A stretch of DNA of 64,000 nucleotides. Source: Galbula dea (lineage: Eukaryota > Chordata > Aves > Piciformes > Galbulidae). The notes beneath the pieces are model-generated. The model was not told the origin of the DNA and did no database searches. It worked only from the letters and a program-made list of their open reading frames with translations. Below, piece after piece: positions 35,075 to 47,600 of the stretch; position 1 is the stretch's first letter, and each line of letters begins with the position of its first letter. The stretch spans positions 8,284,117 through 8,348,116 of the forward strand of contig VWZX01010273.1 in NCBI GenBank assembly GCA_013399015.1, in the 5' to 3' direction. The position numbers were made by a program, and so were the translations under genes.

Positions 35075-35575
35075 TCTGCTTTACTGTTCCCTGCTACCAT
35101 CACACCTCAAACCCTGGGTTCAATTTTGGACCTCTCACTCCAAGATCATTCAGCTGTTGGAGCATGTCCAAAGAAGAGCAATGAAGTTAGTGAAGGGTCT
35201 AGAGCTCCTCAGGTGTTGTGAGAACTGGGCTTGGTTAGCCTGGAGGAGAGGAGGCTCAGGGGAGACCTTCTCACTCTCTGCAACTCCCTGAGAGGAGCCT
35301 GGAGTGAGGGTGGGGTTGGTCTCTTCTCCCAAGGAGCAAGTGATAGGACGAGAGGAAATGGTTTCAAGTTGCACCAGGGGAGGTTCAGATTGGATATTAG
35401 GAAGAATTTCTTCCCTGAGAGGGTTCTCAGGCATTGGCCCAGGCTGCCCAGGCAGGTGGTGGAGTCACCATCCCTGGAAGTGCTCATAACCATGGAGATG
35501 TGGTGAGCATGGCAGTGTTGGGTGGGTGGTTGGACCTGATGATCTCAGAGGCCTTTTCCAACCACAGTGGTTCTA
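35075..35575 (+). repeat. CR1 LINE, 3' part, sense (longest copy)
   Basis: About 500 bp runs from a region like cagctgttggagcatgtcca through WRRGGSGETFSL-type and RLDIRKNFFPERVLRHWPRL coding remnants to gacctgatgatctcagaggc and ttttccaaccacagtgg. It belongs to the same subfamily group as 32921 and 37978. Confidence 0.92.
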
Positions 35576-36284
35576 GGCAGTGGTACAGGAGAGCAGACCC
35601 TGCTTTCTCTTGCAGCTCTCCAGCACTGGACTCACTCTGTAATCCTGGCTAAGCCCCTTAGCCACTTGGGTTTAGTTCTTTCCTTCTCTGGGAACTGATG
35701 GTTCTTTGTCTTGCCCTGGGGCAGGACTGCTAGGAATGCTGTCTATTCAGTGAAGGCACAAAGCCCTCTGGTGATTGTGGTCATCCAGGGACCAGTGGTG
35801 GAAAGTCTGGCTTCAGTCCTCACTTTCCCTTCCCTCTTTGTACTCAGGCTGTGGAAAAACATCCACAACCAAGGCACTGAAGTTGTCCTGTGCACATGGT
35901 GGCCATGGTCACAGAGATAGGGCCCTGGCTGCTGGTAGCCCTTCAGCCAGGACTTTTCTTGACCTCTTTAACACTGCTTACTGCTACAACAAGGAGCTTT
36001 CTGAGACAATGAGCTGGAAACCATGGCCCTGTGGTGCTACCTTGGTAGCATCTCCCCTTGCCAGCAGAATCACCTTGGGTTTCTTCTTGAAGTTTGTGGT
36101 TTCTCCAAGTTGTGTATTCAAGTCTTTGATTCCTCAGCTGGGAGGCTTTGAAACTCTTTTGCTGCTTGAGTTTCACATGGGAATGATCAGTCTCCAGGAG
36201 CTGAGTCTTCAAACAAAGTGCCAGCTGTCACAAGCACCAGAACCACATGGGAGGAGGTGGCAATTTGTAAGCCTAGGCAGGGGA

Positions 36285-36350
36285 TGGGACTTACCCAGGG
36301 GCCAGATGGCAAGCTGAGGCAGGAGTCAAATTCAGGTCTTCTGCTTTCCC
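36285..36350 (-). repeat. Possible ancient MIR-like SINE relic
   Basis: The segment ggacttacccaggggccaga, then aggagtcaaattcaggtctt resembles the MIR core read in antisense (ACTTGCCCAAGGTCACACAG, then GATTCGAACCCAGGTCT). Confidence 0.4.
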
Positions 36351-37977
36351 CATAGGATCCAGGTTGGTAGGAGGGTTTGAGAAAGAGCAAGAGAGAGACT
36401 TCTCCCCCCCCTGCCTTCTTGCTCTTTGTGCTTCCTTGCCTCTGGAGGATTCCCCAGAGCTTGGGCTCAGGGATGTCTGCTTGCCTGGAAACAGAACCCA
36501 TTTCTAGGTGGTTTTCTGTAGACTTTCAAATAACTATCTTCTGAGGTGACACTAAAGGGAGGTGTCCTGAGAAAACCCTGGTGTGGAAGGGGGAGAGAAG
36601 TGTTGTCCTTGTTCTCTGAAGCAGAACCACCCTCTGGCTCAGGAACCTGCAGTAATAAATGGAGTCAAGCAGCGTGGTGCAGAACTGCCTTCTCCTTTGT
36701 GTCAGCTTCATGTCGTTCTTGCATGTGACATTCTTCCTGGCCATCATGCTCTTTATCCTCCCATTGTACTAAGAGTACCAAGAGAATTAACTCATTTGTT
36801 ATCATGGCATCTGGAGGTGGCTTTTAATGTCTTGGAGATTATGAAAGCTCCAGCCAAGCCTCCAGCCCTCTGTGCCCAGCACTGTTTCAATCTGCTCTCA
36901 GCCTGCTTTGCACAGCTCAGATCTGCAGGAGGAGAAGCCTAAAGCAATCAGAGCAACAAAGCTCACAAGCAGTGGTGGTGCTGCTTGAAGGGAAGCTGTC
37001 TGGAAGGTGTTCCCTGGCATCAGTGAGTCAGAAGGTGAGCTTGGGGAAGGGATGTGTTCTACCCATCCAACAGCAGTGCTGTGCTGAGAGGGGTGCTCTC
37101 ACTCCCAGCTTTTTCTTTGGGGATTAGGTACTTGTAGGCAATGGGAATTATTTTCTTTGGCCACTGCAATGTCTCTGTAGTTTCCTTCCTATAAAGGTGA
37201 ACCTTTCAGATTAAAGTGCTGTTTGGCAGGGTGTGAGCTCTGGAAGCAGAGGCTGGAAAGCAAGGCAGCCAGCAGTGCCCAGCTTGGAGAAGTTTTCCCA
37301 GTGTAGGAATTGTCTGCCCTTCCTTTGTGCTGTGATAACATGGAAGGAGATGGAGTTCCTCTCTGGGAAGTGTTAACAAGAGAATGTCAGAGGTGAAAGG
37401 CCAGCCAGGGCAGCCTGGCTGGGACAGGGCAGGGACAGGGACAAACCTTCTCCTCTTTCCTCCCTCCCTTGCACAGCCCTTCCTCCTCTCTGCCTCCTGG
37501 CTGGGTTCTGCAGCTGTGCTGTAGCTTTGGTGTTCAAAGGTGGCACAGAGAAGCAGCAGCAGGAACCAAAGCACATGGTCTTGCCAGAGGAACCAAGAGC
37601 AGAGAAGCATCTTGGTCAGGGAGCTGTGTGAGAGCTGGGAGCTGGCCCTGCCTCAGCTGATGTGGGACTATCCCCATGCTCCCACCCATGCTCTAATAAT
37701 CCCTTCCCACCCTCTCATCTCTGCTGAAACCTTCCCTAGGCATCTGGCTTTCACCAGCAGAGAACTCTGAGTGCCCTGGAGGTCTGAGCCAGTGGAGGAA
37801 GGGTGCTGAAAGAGCATCCTTGCTTGCTGCAGGGCTTGGAGCCCATCACAGCTTGGAGGGTTATGGCTTTGTGGCAGGTTTGGCTGTAGCATGTTGTGTA
37901 CAGCAGGTACTGATGTGTGGTGTGTAGCTCTGACACAAGCTCTCTCCCTTCCTCCCTCCCTCTCGGTGACAGCTCAT

Positions 37978-38300
37978 AGCATCATTTGGATTGGAAGAGA
38001 CCTTTAAGATCATCAACCATTAGCCAGCACTGCCAGGTCACCACTGCACCCTGGCCCTCAGCACCACATCTCCAGGGCTTTTCAACCCCTCCAGGGATGG
38101 TGACTCCAGCACTGCCTTGGGCAGAGTGTCCCAGGGCTTGAGAACCCTTTTGGGGGAGAAATTGTTCCTCATGTCCAACCTAAACCTCCCCTTGAGGCCA
38201 TTTCTTCTTGTTCCTTGGGAGAAGAGACCAACCTCCACCTCACTCCAACCTCTTCTCAGGGAGTTGTAGAGAGTGAGAAGGTTTCCCCTGAGCCTTCCAG
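37978..38300 (-). repeat. CR1 LINE, 3' part, antisense, just upstream of CRACR2B coding exon 1
   Basis: It starts atagcatcatttggattgga and agagacctttaagatcatc, then cagcactgccaggtcaccac. Its inner end (gtagagagtgagaaggtttc) lies about 110 bp before the acceptor at 38407. A short GT repeat (38340-38353) lies between. Confidence 0.92.
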
Positions 38301-38339
38301 CACAGATGTGGAAAGTGTTCTTTCAAACCCCCAAGGGGG

Positions 38340-38353
38340 GTGTGTGTGTGTGG
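38340..38353 (+). repeat. Short GT repeat
   Basis: A run of gtgtgtgtgtgtg lies about 55 bp before the acceptor of CRACR2B coding exon 1. Confidence 0.75.
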
Positions 38354-38450
38354 GGAGGAAGAGGAGGCTCATGTTTGACTGAGGTCTCTCTGTTTCCTGC
38401 CCCACAGCTCTTCTGTTTGCCCCTGCTCTGGGGCTAAAGGCTTTGAGAAG

Positions 38451-38663
38451 ATGGAGAACCAGAGGGGAGTGCTCTTGGGCTATAGCCCCTGGGAAGGAGA
38501 AGAGGAAGGGAATGAGGAGGAGGAAGTGGTTCCTAGTGCTTCTCCTTCCAGCCAAATGAGCAGCCTAGAAGATGTGCAGGTGGAGATGCTGGAGAAAGCA
38601 AGGGAGCTCTTCCAGCTGTGTGACAAGGATGAGAAGGGTTTTATCACCAAGGTGGACATGCAG
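38451..38663 (+). CDS. CRACR2B: CRACR2B coding exon 1: start codon and EF-hand 1
   Basis: The exon itself begins at 38408 after a pyrimidine-rich acceptor (ctgccccacag), and ATG is at 38451. It encodes an acidic leader (EGEEEGNEEEE at about 16-25) and EF-hand 1, ELFQLCDKDEKGFITKVDMQ. The loop has Asp at positions 1 and 3 but Lys at 5 and Asp, not Glu, at 12. The donor is CAG|GTGAGG. Confidence 0.92.
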
Positions 38664-41600
38664 GTGAGGGGGAACACAACTCCTGCTCCTTTCCTGGGAG
38701 GAGCTGTGGAGTCATGGGTGGCAGAAGAGGGGAGAATGTGGCATGCCTTTGTTTCTGGCAGGTGTGGGTGTGCACATGGGCTGGGTCTCCTTCAGGTTTC
38801 TGGGAGCCAAACCCTGCCACAGCCAGCTGCTAGGAACTACAAATCCTAGGAGGCCTTTCAGCCTCTCCAGGGAATTCCTGGGACATGTGGGACTGCAAGG
38901 GATAAAATAAACCCTGCAACACTTCCTACAAACCTTCACCATGCAGTAGGTAGGAAATCTGGGGAGGGAAAAATCTTTGGCTTAATTTAAAAGCAACCCA
39001 AACCCAAAGCAAACCAACAACCTCCCCCCAAAAACCTCATACAATCAGCAATAAAAATACAGCCACCAGCCTCTTAACAAAACCCCTGGGGCTGTGCTGT
39101 CTCAGTCATAGCCAAAGCCTGATCTCAAAACCTCCCTTGAGGCCTGAACTGTGTCTTTGCCCTAGAATAATGAGTTTTGCTTTGCTTTCTGTTAAAAAGC
39201 CCAATGTTTGTCAACAGGATCTCTGTGAGGTTAGGTTTGTTAGTTTGTTTCCATCTGGATTGTTTGTCTCCTGTCCCATCTCTCCCTCCAGCTGCAATTA
39301 ACACTTGGCAGGTCCCTGCTGCTTTAATGATTGACTCCCTTTGGCTTGGGTTGTGTGATGCCTAACTTTGTGCAGTTCCATTAATAACTGTTTATTAAGC
39401 TTTTGTTGCATCTTTAACTGACAGTCATGAGGTTTCAGCCTCCACCTCTCCTTACTTGGAGCCTTCTTTGGGTGTCCCTTCATTGAAGGTCCTCTGCCCA
39501 TGTGTTAGGAAGGGAAATCTGCTCCTTGGCTGTGGGAGCACAGACCAGGCATAAACTCCCAACAGGCAGAAGCTGACAGAAGAGAGCTAACAGTCTGTTA
39601 TGGACTGAACAGTTTGTTTATCATCTGGAAGATGTCCTCAAGAGCTAGGGACTGAACCCAGGCACCCAGAAGTCTGTCCTTCATCTCTGGCCATGGTCTG
39701 GAAGATGTCATAGAGCTAGGAACTGAACCCAGGCACCCACAAGTCTGCCCTCCATCCCTGCCCACAGAGATGGAGCTGGTCCCTGATGTGCTCATAGAGA
39801 GAGAGCTCTTTTGGGAGCAGCAGGGGCCAAGGGAGGCTGGCAGTCCCCTGGGGGGCAGCCACCTTTGGGCAGAGCTGGAGGGGGGCAGGAGGTGGTTCCC
39901 AAGTGGGGAAGGAGGAGAGTTGAGCTCCCTCCAAACAAAATAACCTGAAGTTCCCTCTCTGCAGTCCTGGTTGAATCCTCCAGCCATGGAAAGTGTCAGT
40001 GTGCTGGTACCATCACTCAGCTCTGCTGGCAGACTGTCACATCCTGGCCCATTGCTGGGGGCCAGAGCTGAGGGGGGCAGGGGCAGGAGCTAGTCAGAGG
40101 GAAGACTTGAGTCATGTTTGAATTTTGTTCCTTCTTTTGTCTTTGCAGAGGCTCCAGAGTGAACTCCCTCTAAGCCCTGAGCAGCTGGAAGCTGTTTTTG
40201 ACAGCTTGGAGCAGAACAATAATGGATACCTGACCCCTCTGGAGTTCAGCATGGGGCTAGGTGAGGACTGCACAGAGGCAGAGGAAGGCAAAAGCTCACC
40301 TGTGGCATGAAGTTTTATGTTTAGGAAGAAAGAAAGTGCAGTGGTTCTGCTGAAGCTGTGTCAGCTGTGCAGGGCAATGCCTCAGGCTTCTGTCAATATC
40401 ATTGGAGAAGATGCTGAAGGCACTGGAGCATCTCTGGCAGGAGGAAAGGCTGAGAGCCTTGGGGCTGCTGAGCCTGGAGAAGAGCAGCCCCAGTGGGGAG
40501 CTGCTCCATGCTGAGCAAGAGCTGAAGGCTGGGGGCAAGAGGCTGGGCCAGACTCTGCTCAGTGGTGCCCAGGGCCAGGCCAAGGGGCACTGGGCACCAA
40601 CTGGAACCCAGGAGGTTCCAGCTGAGCAGGAGGAAGAACTTCGGGTGTTGGAGCCCTGGCTCAGGCTGCCCAGAGAGGTTGTGGAGTCTCCTTCTCTGGA
40701 AAGATTTGAGGCTTTTGAGCCAGCCACAGTCACAGATGGGCATCCTGAGGGTACCTGCCTCAGAGCCATTGCTTGGAGATGTAGGCAAGATCTCTCTTTG
40801 TGTCAGCCACCACTTGTCAGGTAGCACCCTGTCGTGGCAGCAAATAGTTGGTCCACAAACAGCAGATATTTTCCCCCTTAGAGCAGCTTTGTGTTCTTGT
40901 CTGTGCTCTGAACATCCCTGGCTGCTGGCCTTGGAGTTGGGATGTCATTTCTTCTGCCTTTTGAACCAAGCAGATCTGCTTTGGAAAGGAAGAGCAGCTG
41001 CTGGTGGAGGACTGACCTCTGACAGGATGAGGACCTGTGTTTTGGGGAGGATTGCTTGATTTGTTTCTTGGAGAAGCATTTAATCCCAGAGCAGCAGTGT
41101 TTGTCACATGCCTTGCACAGCATGAAGTTCTCATGGTCTTAGTGTCTCAGCATGAAACAGGATCCAGAGAGCTGGAAGCCATCTGTGTGTGGGGTGGGGC
41201 TGGAGGGGGTGTGCAGAGGGCTCAGCTCCTTTCCTTCAGACACTCTACATGGCCTAGCAAGAGGCAGTCCATGGCCTGCAGGGCTTGAATCTCCTCCTCA
41301 CCTTTATTTAGGCTGGGAGAAGAGAGGCACAGTGTTACCCAGGGCTGGGCTTGAAGTCCCAGAGGGAGCTTGTAGGATCACTGGCACCTTGAACCCACAG
41401 TGCCACTCCATGGGAGTGAGGTGACCTCTTGCTGCCTGCTCCACAGCCTGAGCATCCAAGGCTGTGGGTGGCAGATCATCCTCAGGCAGATGTGAGCAGA
41501 GCTCTCACAGCCTGTTCTTTGGGCTGGGAGCCAGTTCTAGTCCTAGCCTTGCAGACTGGACACTGACATCACTCAGGACGTCAGGACAAAGGCTCTTTGC

Positions 41601-44600
41601 TGCCCAGGAGCTGTGTTCTCCACCAGCAGTGTGCAGGCAGCTTCTCAGGGAGCTCTCTTGGGCTGCCATTTCAACAGCAGCTTCTCAGATGACATCCAAT
41701 TTGACTTTATTCTCTTTCTTCCCTTCTCCTTCTATTAGAGAAGTTAATAGGGCTTGAACTGCATCAAGGAGCTGGGAGAATGGATCAGTCCAGGCAGGAG
41801 GAGACCTTTGAGTCAGGCTGGTCAGATGATGATGAAGAGAAACGCTTCTGTTCTATGATGGAGCAGCTTGGAGCAGCCCAGATGTTTGAAGAGTAAGTAG
41901 AGGAGTCTGCTGCCATTACTCCTCCCCTCTTTGATCCATCGCTGTCCAGCTTCCCTCTTTCCTTGGTGTAATGGAGAGGAGCAGTTTCTCTGCCCCAAGG
42001 GCTCGTTGGAGTTGGAGTTAGGAGGCCCAGAGATGCCCCAGGAGCTCATTGCCTTTCCTTCTCTCCCCTGCTTGCTGCAGCCCCCGGGAGGTTCGGGAGC
42101 TGTGGGCTCGGCTCCGCAGGGAACGCCCGGAGCTCCTGGCCACCTTTGAAGAGTTCCTGTTGAGGGTTTCAGCATACATAAAGGAGGTGAACCAGGAGAA
42201 GGAGTCTATGGAACAGGCACTGAAGAGGTGAGGAGATCATGCTGGCCATTTGCTGTCAGGAACCAGCTGATGTTTGGGTGCTGCCTCCGCTGCAAGGAGA
42301 GGCTGGGTTGCAGTCAGTCACAGAGTGACTCTTGATCCCCATGGGTTTGGGTTGCATCAGTGCCCACCCTTAACATTTAGGCTGGTTAAAATCTCCCCTG
42401 GTGGCACCCAGCTGTCAGCAGGAGTCTGTTTCCAGCCTCCTTTCTTGCTTCCCTGCTGTATTGTCTCTCTCCTGACCTGTGTGCCCCCTGGCCTTTGCAG
42501 GAGGGAGACAGACCATGACCGGGAGGTCAGGTGCCTGTATGAAGAAATGGAGCAACAGATCAAAGCAGAAAGGGAGAAGCTGATCTGCCAGGTACCTCAC
42601 CTCCTTTGGCTGAAGTCAAACTTGCTCTGGTGGTGGCTCATTTAGCCCAGGAACAGCTCTTGCTCTGCTGGGTGCACATGTATCTTTACCTCTGCAGGAA
42701 GCACTGAGACATGACAGGAGTAACCTGCTCCAGAAGGAGCTGCACAGCAAAGAGCAGGAGCTGGAGAAGATCCTCTACCACCAGAAGAAGGTAACAAACC
42801 CCAGATCCTTTCTAAAACAGCAGCTTCCCTTCCACTATCTTTCTGCTAAGGCCCTTTCTGGGAATGGTTTTCATCTGCTGAGGGTTGGTAGTAGCTCATC
42901 TTGTACTAGCTAGTCTGGTTCCTTCCTCTCTCTGAAGGTGTGGAGCTGGTTTCTCAGGGGGGTTGGTTTGTCTTCAGCTGCAGTGTCTTGCTGTTTGTCC
43001 AGACATTTTCTCTGTTGTCTCCTGGCACAATCTTCCTATCAGTTGCACAGTAACTATTTGGCAAGGAAGGGAAAAATGTAGAAGGTGTGAGCTTGAAGCT
43101 CTCTGTGCTGTGGGAGAAAGCTGTGTGTGGCCATACAAGAGCCCAATTTCTTTAGTCTGTGTCTTCTGGCTGCTCCAAAATTACCCAGAGTGAACAGTTC
43201 TGTGATGTTGAGAGCTGTATGTACTCTGTGTTTGCCTTTCAGCACCTCATGATGTGCTGATTAGTCAGTCACAGAAAAGATGGAAGCAGAGACTTCCCTT
43301 TAGCCTGCCAGCCCTGGCATGGACATCTCCCTGGCATGGGCATCTCCCTGGCATGGGCAGAGATCTGTATGGTCCAGTCTGGAGATCCTGTTCCTTTTTG
43401 TCTGAAGAACTGAGACATGACCCCCACAGAAACAGCTCCTGGGGGTGCCTGTAAGATGTTAGCAACTTGGGGTATCCAAGTTGGGTACCTGGCTGTGCTG
43501 TGGATGAAACAGCACTTCTCTGAAGTCAGCAGCTCCAGTGGGTGCCCAGTGCCCCTTGGGCTGGCCCTGGGCACCACTGAGCAGAGTCTGGCCCCAGCCT
43601 CTTGCTCCCAGCCTTCAGCTCTTGCTCAGCATGGAGCAGCTGCCCTCTGGGGCTGCTCTTCTCCAGGCTCAGCAGCCCCAGGGCTCTCAGCCTTTCCTCC
43701 TGCCAGAGATGCTCCAGTGCCCTCAGCATCTTCCCAGCCTCTGCTGGCCTCTCTCCAGCAGTTCCTTGTCTCTCTTGAGCTGGGGAGCCCAGAACTGGCC
43801 CCAGGACTCCAGCTGTGTCCTGCCTAGGGCAGAGTAGAGGAGCAGGAGAGCCTCCAGGCTTTCTGCGCTGGTAATTTCTGCTGCTGTTGACTTGAGGCTT
43901 GTCCTGCGTGGATCATCAGGTCCCTCTTGTGGTGTCAGACCAGAACTGTGATTGTGCTGTTCTCTGGTATCCTTTCCAGCTACAGATAACCCAAATGGGC
44001 GAGCTGTGTGTGGCAGAGGTTTCTTAGGGAGGGACAGATGTGCTTCCCTTCCAGCCTGGCCCCTGTCCTGTTGGCAGAGCCAAAGGCTGTGGGCAGGGGT
44101 AGCTGTTCCTTAGTCCCCACTCCACTGCTCGCTGTAGATGCTCATGTTCAGATTTTCCCCTGATGTCCAAAGCCTCCAGAAGTCTCCAGACAAAGCTGGG
44201 AGTGCCTTGTGCTTGTAGCTTCAGTGAGGAGAGCTGTGGGGCTTGTGTTTGAAGGAACCTAGGAAAGGTCAGCTCCATTCCTGTGTGCTGGCAGGGAGCA
44301 GGGGGCAGGACAAAAGCACTTCTTCTTGTGCCACAGTCTGCTGCTTTGCCCTCCCTTTGGAGGGGGGAGAAGGTAGCTCCCCTGGTCAGAACTGGTTCCT
44401 GGTGCTCATCTCTGCTTGGAAGCATGGACTGTATAATGTTATTTTGGGGCTGTCAGTTCTCAGCTGGGTACCAGAGTTTCTGTGTAGCACCAGCTTCAGC
44501 AGAGGGGTCTGTTTACCTGACTGGCTGGATACTGAAGTGTCAGTATGATCCTTCTTGTGATGTCCTGCTTCCCAAACCAGGCTTGTTAGTTAGGCTGGGG

Positions 44601-47600
44601 TCTTGAGCTGCCTAGAGTGCAGCTGTGCCCCAGTGGCATTTAAACAACATCTCTAGCCTGAGGTCCTATCTCCAACAGCAGCAAAGGCCACCCAGTCACT
44701 TGTCCTTCCAGGTGTAGTGTGAGATACCCCTAGCACCTCCACATCTGCCCCCTGCAGCTGCCCTGGGCTCAGGAAGCCCCCAGACCAGAGGATGCCTTTC
44801 AATAACTGTGCCTAATGAGTCCTGATGGACACACCTCTGCTTCCACCCAAATTATTCCACTCCTCCATTGACCCTCATGTGCTCTCTGATTTCTACCATG
44901 CCTGAGAGCAGCAAGCTCCTCACACTGCCTGAAGTGCTTCCTCTCTCTGCCTAATTGCATCACTTGCTCCCCAGTGCTGGCACCATGAGGAATAATCCCT
45001 TCCAGTTCACCCTCTCGATGCCACTGCTGGTTCTGTACAGCTAAGTTGTCTTTACTGCTTTTCTGCCTGTGTTTAACCCCTCCTCCTCCTCCTCTTCCTC
45101 TCCCATTGCAGCTGGAACAGCAGCTCCAGTCCCTGAACTCAGAGCAGCTGGAGACCCGTGTGCAGAACCAAAGGCTTCGACACCTCAATGAGAACCTGCT
45201 GGAAGAGCTGGAGAAGAGCAAATGGGAGCTGGAAGCTGTGAAGGGGCAATTACAGAAGCTCCAGAAAGAGGCTCAGGTGGAGCAAGAGCAGAAGGACAGG
45301 TGGGAATGGGCAGGGGAGGAAGTGTCAGGGCAGGGACCTGAACAGAGAAGGAAGAGTAGGCAAGTAGTTAAAGAATAAGGATCTCTAGTTAGAAGCCTTG
45401 GTCTCATCAGAGGATTGCCTGTCTCTGCTGGAGGAAAAAGTAACATCTCAGAGGTCTTCTGGGCCTAGACAGGGAGTAATGCTGCTACCTCCTGCACAGG
45501 GAGTGACTCTGTTCATTGATATTTGGCTGGAGAAGCAGTGTAAAGAGTACAGATGTTCCTCAGCCTACAGGAGGCTTCTCCTCTCTGTATTTCCCAGTTG
45601 ATCTTTACCCTATAAGACCCCACAGGTCATCCTCTGATCACTTGTCCTCCTGTTTCTGGGTTTAATCCAATAATCAAGAGCTTAGACATGGGGGTGGTTC
45701 AGATCCAGGTGGCAGTAAGCATCCTTCCCATCTCTAGCAGCTGAGGAAAGTGGAGTGGGAGAGGGGAAGATGGGTTGCCTGCCCTCTCTTGGAGGAGACC
45801 TGGAGAGCTGAGATACATCCCAGCCACCCCAGCTCCTGCAGCACGACCACCACCTCCTCTCAATCCTCCCAGCACAGGGCAGGCCCTTGCCTTCTGGGAA
45901 CACCACCAGTGTCCCTGAGAAAGACATCTTTGTGTCTCCTCTCCCATTCCTTTAATTCCCCTTTCAAAATCCTTTTCTGCCAGGGATGTGTTTCGAGTCT
46001 CCAAGAACATGCAGAAAGAGAAGCAGAGCCTCCTTCGGCAGCTGGAGCTCCTCAGGTGAGGACAGGGCTTGGGGGGAGATGCTGAGCTCTTGGGCACCTA
46101 AAGGCTTGAGCTTCCAGCTTCTTTTCACCCACAAAAAGCTGGGGGAGAGTCTTCCAGCAGTACTCAGACACTGGTTGTTTTTCTGGGTACAGACAGAGCT
46201 GTGCAGCCTGGCCAAGCTCTGATGGAGTCCAGGCTGGCTTAACAGAGTCATAGAACTGTCAGGGTTGGAAGGGACCTCAAAGATCATCTAGTCCCAACCC
46301 CCACTGCCTGCCAGGGACACCTCCCACTAGAGCAGGTTGCCTACAGCCCCAGCCAGCCTGGCCTTCAAAGCTTCCAGGGATGGAGCTTCCACAGCCTCTC
46401 TGGGCAGCCTGTTCCAGTGTCTCCCCAACCTCACAGTGAAGAACTTCCTCCTGATATCCAACCTAAATCTCCCCTCCTCTAGTTTGCATCCATTCCCCCT
46501 AGTCCTATCACTATCTGACCTCCTGAAAAGTCCCTCCCCAGCTTTCCTGTAGCCCCTTCAGATCCTGGAAGGCCCCCAGAAGTTCTCCTCAGAGCCTTCT
46601 CTTCCCTTGAGGCATTCCACTGTTGGAATTTAGTCTTTCCTGCTGGGAAGATTCATTACCTGAGCTGGAACACAGGGAAATCCCAACATGTCTGGCAATA
46701 AATCCCATCATTATCTGAGTCCCAAGCTCCCTTTCTGTTCTAGTTTTGCAGTGTTGGTCTTTCCTCTGTCTCTGAGTTCTTCCTTGTGTCTCTCCTGTGT
46801 CTTCCTTTGGAGCAGAGAGATGAACAAGAAGCTTCGGGACGAGCGAGATGCTTTCGAAGCCAAGAAGCTGGTTAGTCTCAGAAAGCAAATCCTCACTCCC
46901 AACCACCCTCCTCTCATCTGCTGCTGTTGCTGTCACTCCCCAGGAGCCTGTCACTTCCATGGGGGACAGTGACCTGAGCTGACATGGCCTGGTGTGGTGC
47001 TCAGACAGACTTTGCAGCATCTCTCTGCCCATCCTGGAGACAAGCTCTGCTGGTTGCTGGTGCCAACTGCCTGGGTTTAACCCACCTTAGCTTGGGACTG
47101 GCCCCCAGCCCTGTGCAGGGCTGCAGTGGGTGCTGCCTGCTGCACATGTGGGCTCTGTGTTGTGCCAGGCACTGGGCACGTGCAGCTGGATGCATCCCTG
47201 GAAGTGGTTGGGGAGGAATAAGATGGGTTCCCAGATGTGCTGCCAGCTGCCTGGGGCTGGAGGGGTGCAGGAAGGTTCCTCTGGGTTTGTAGCAGATGTT
47301 TTCAGATGTTGCTGTGGGGCAGGTCCCCACTCCTGGGAGTGCTGCTGGGGTGGAGGTGCAGCAGTGAGCCTTGTGTCAGAGGGCTAGGAGAAAGGAGAGG
47401 GCATCTGGGCTGTCAGCTCCATCTCTGGCCTTTCCCAGTCTCCAAGATAAGTATGGATATGGGATCTGGTTTTAATTCTTATTATTTTTCCATGAAAAAG
47501 CCTTTGTGTTCCCAAATGTCACTAGCAAGACTGCTCTGGGCACCCCTTGGACCCATCCATCCCTGCCACCATGTGCCTTTGCCTGCTCTGTCACTATGGG

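Larger units (their letters stand above)
21252..38407. other. CRACR2B intron 1, 17 kb, repeat-rich
   Basis: This stretch separates the CpG-island leader exon from the first coding exon. I find no coding exon in it. It holds two minisatellites (25341-25630 and 27643-27862), a 14-G run at 26031-26044, a short GA repeat near 33450, and eight CR1 pieces listed separately. About 21.8-25.0, 27.9-29.6, 29.9-32.4 and 35.6-37.9 kb look like plain intronic DNA. Confidence 0.55.

Noticed and set aside
35150..35506. Short open frames with RLDIRKNFF and RHWPRLPR-type sequence, seen many times on both strands
   Set aside because: These are decayed ends of the CR1 reverse-transcriptase ORF, not host genes.
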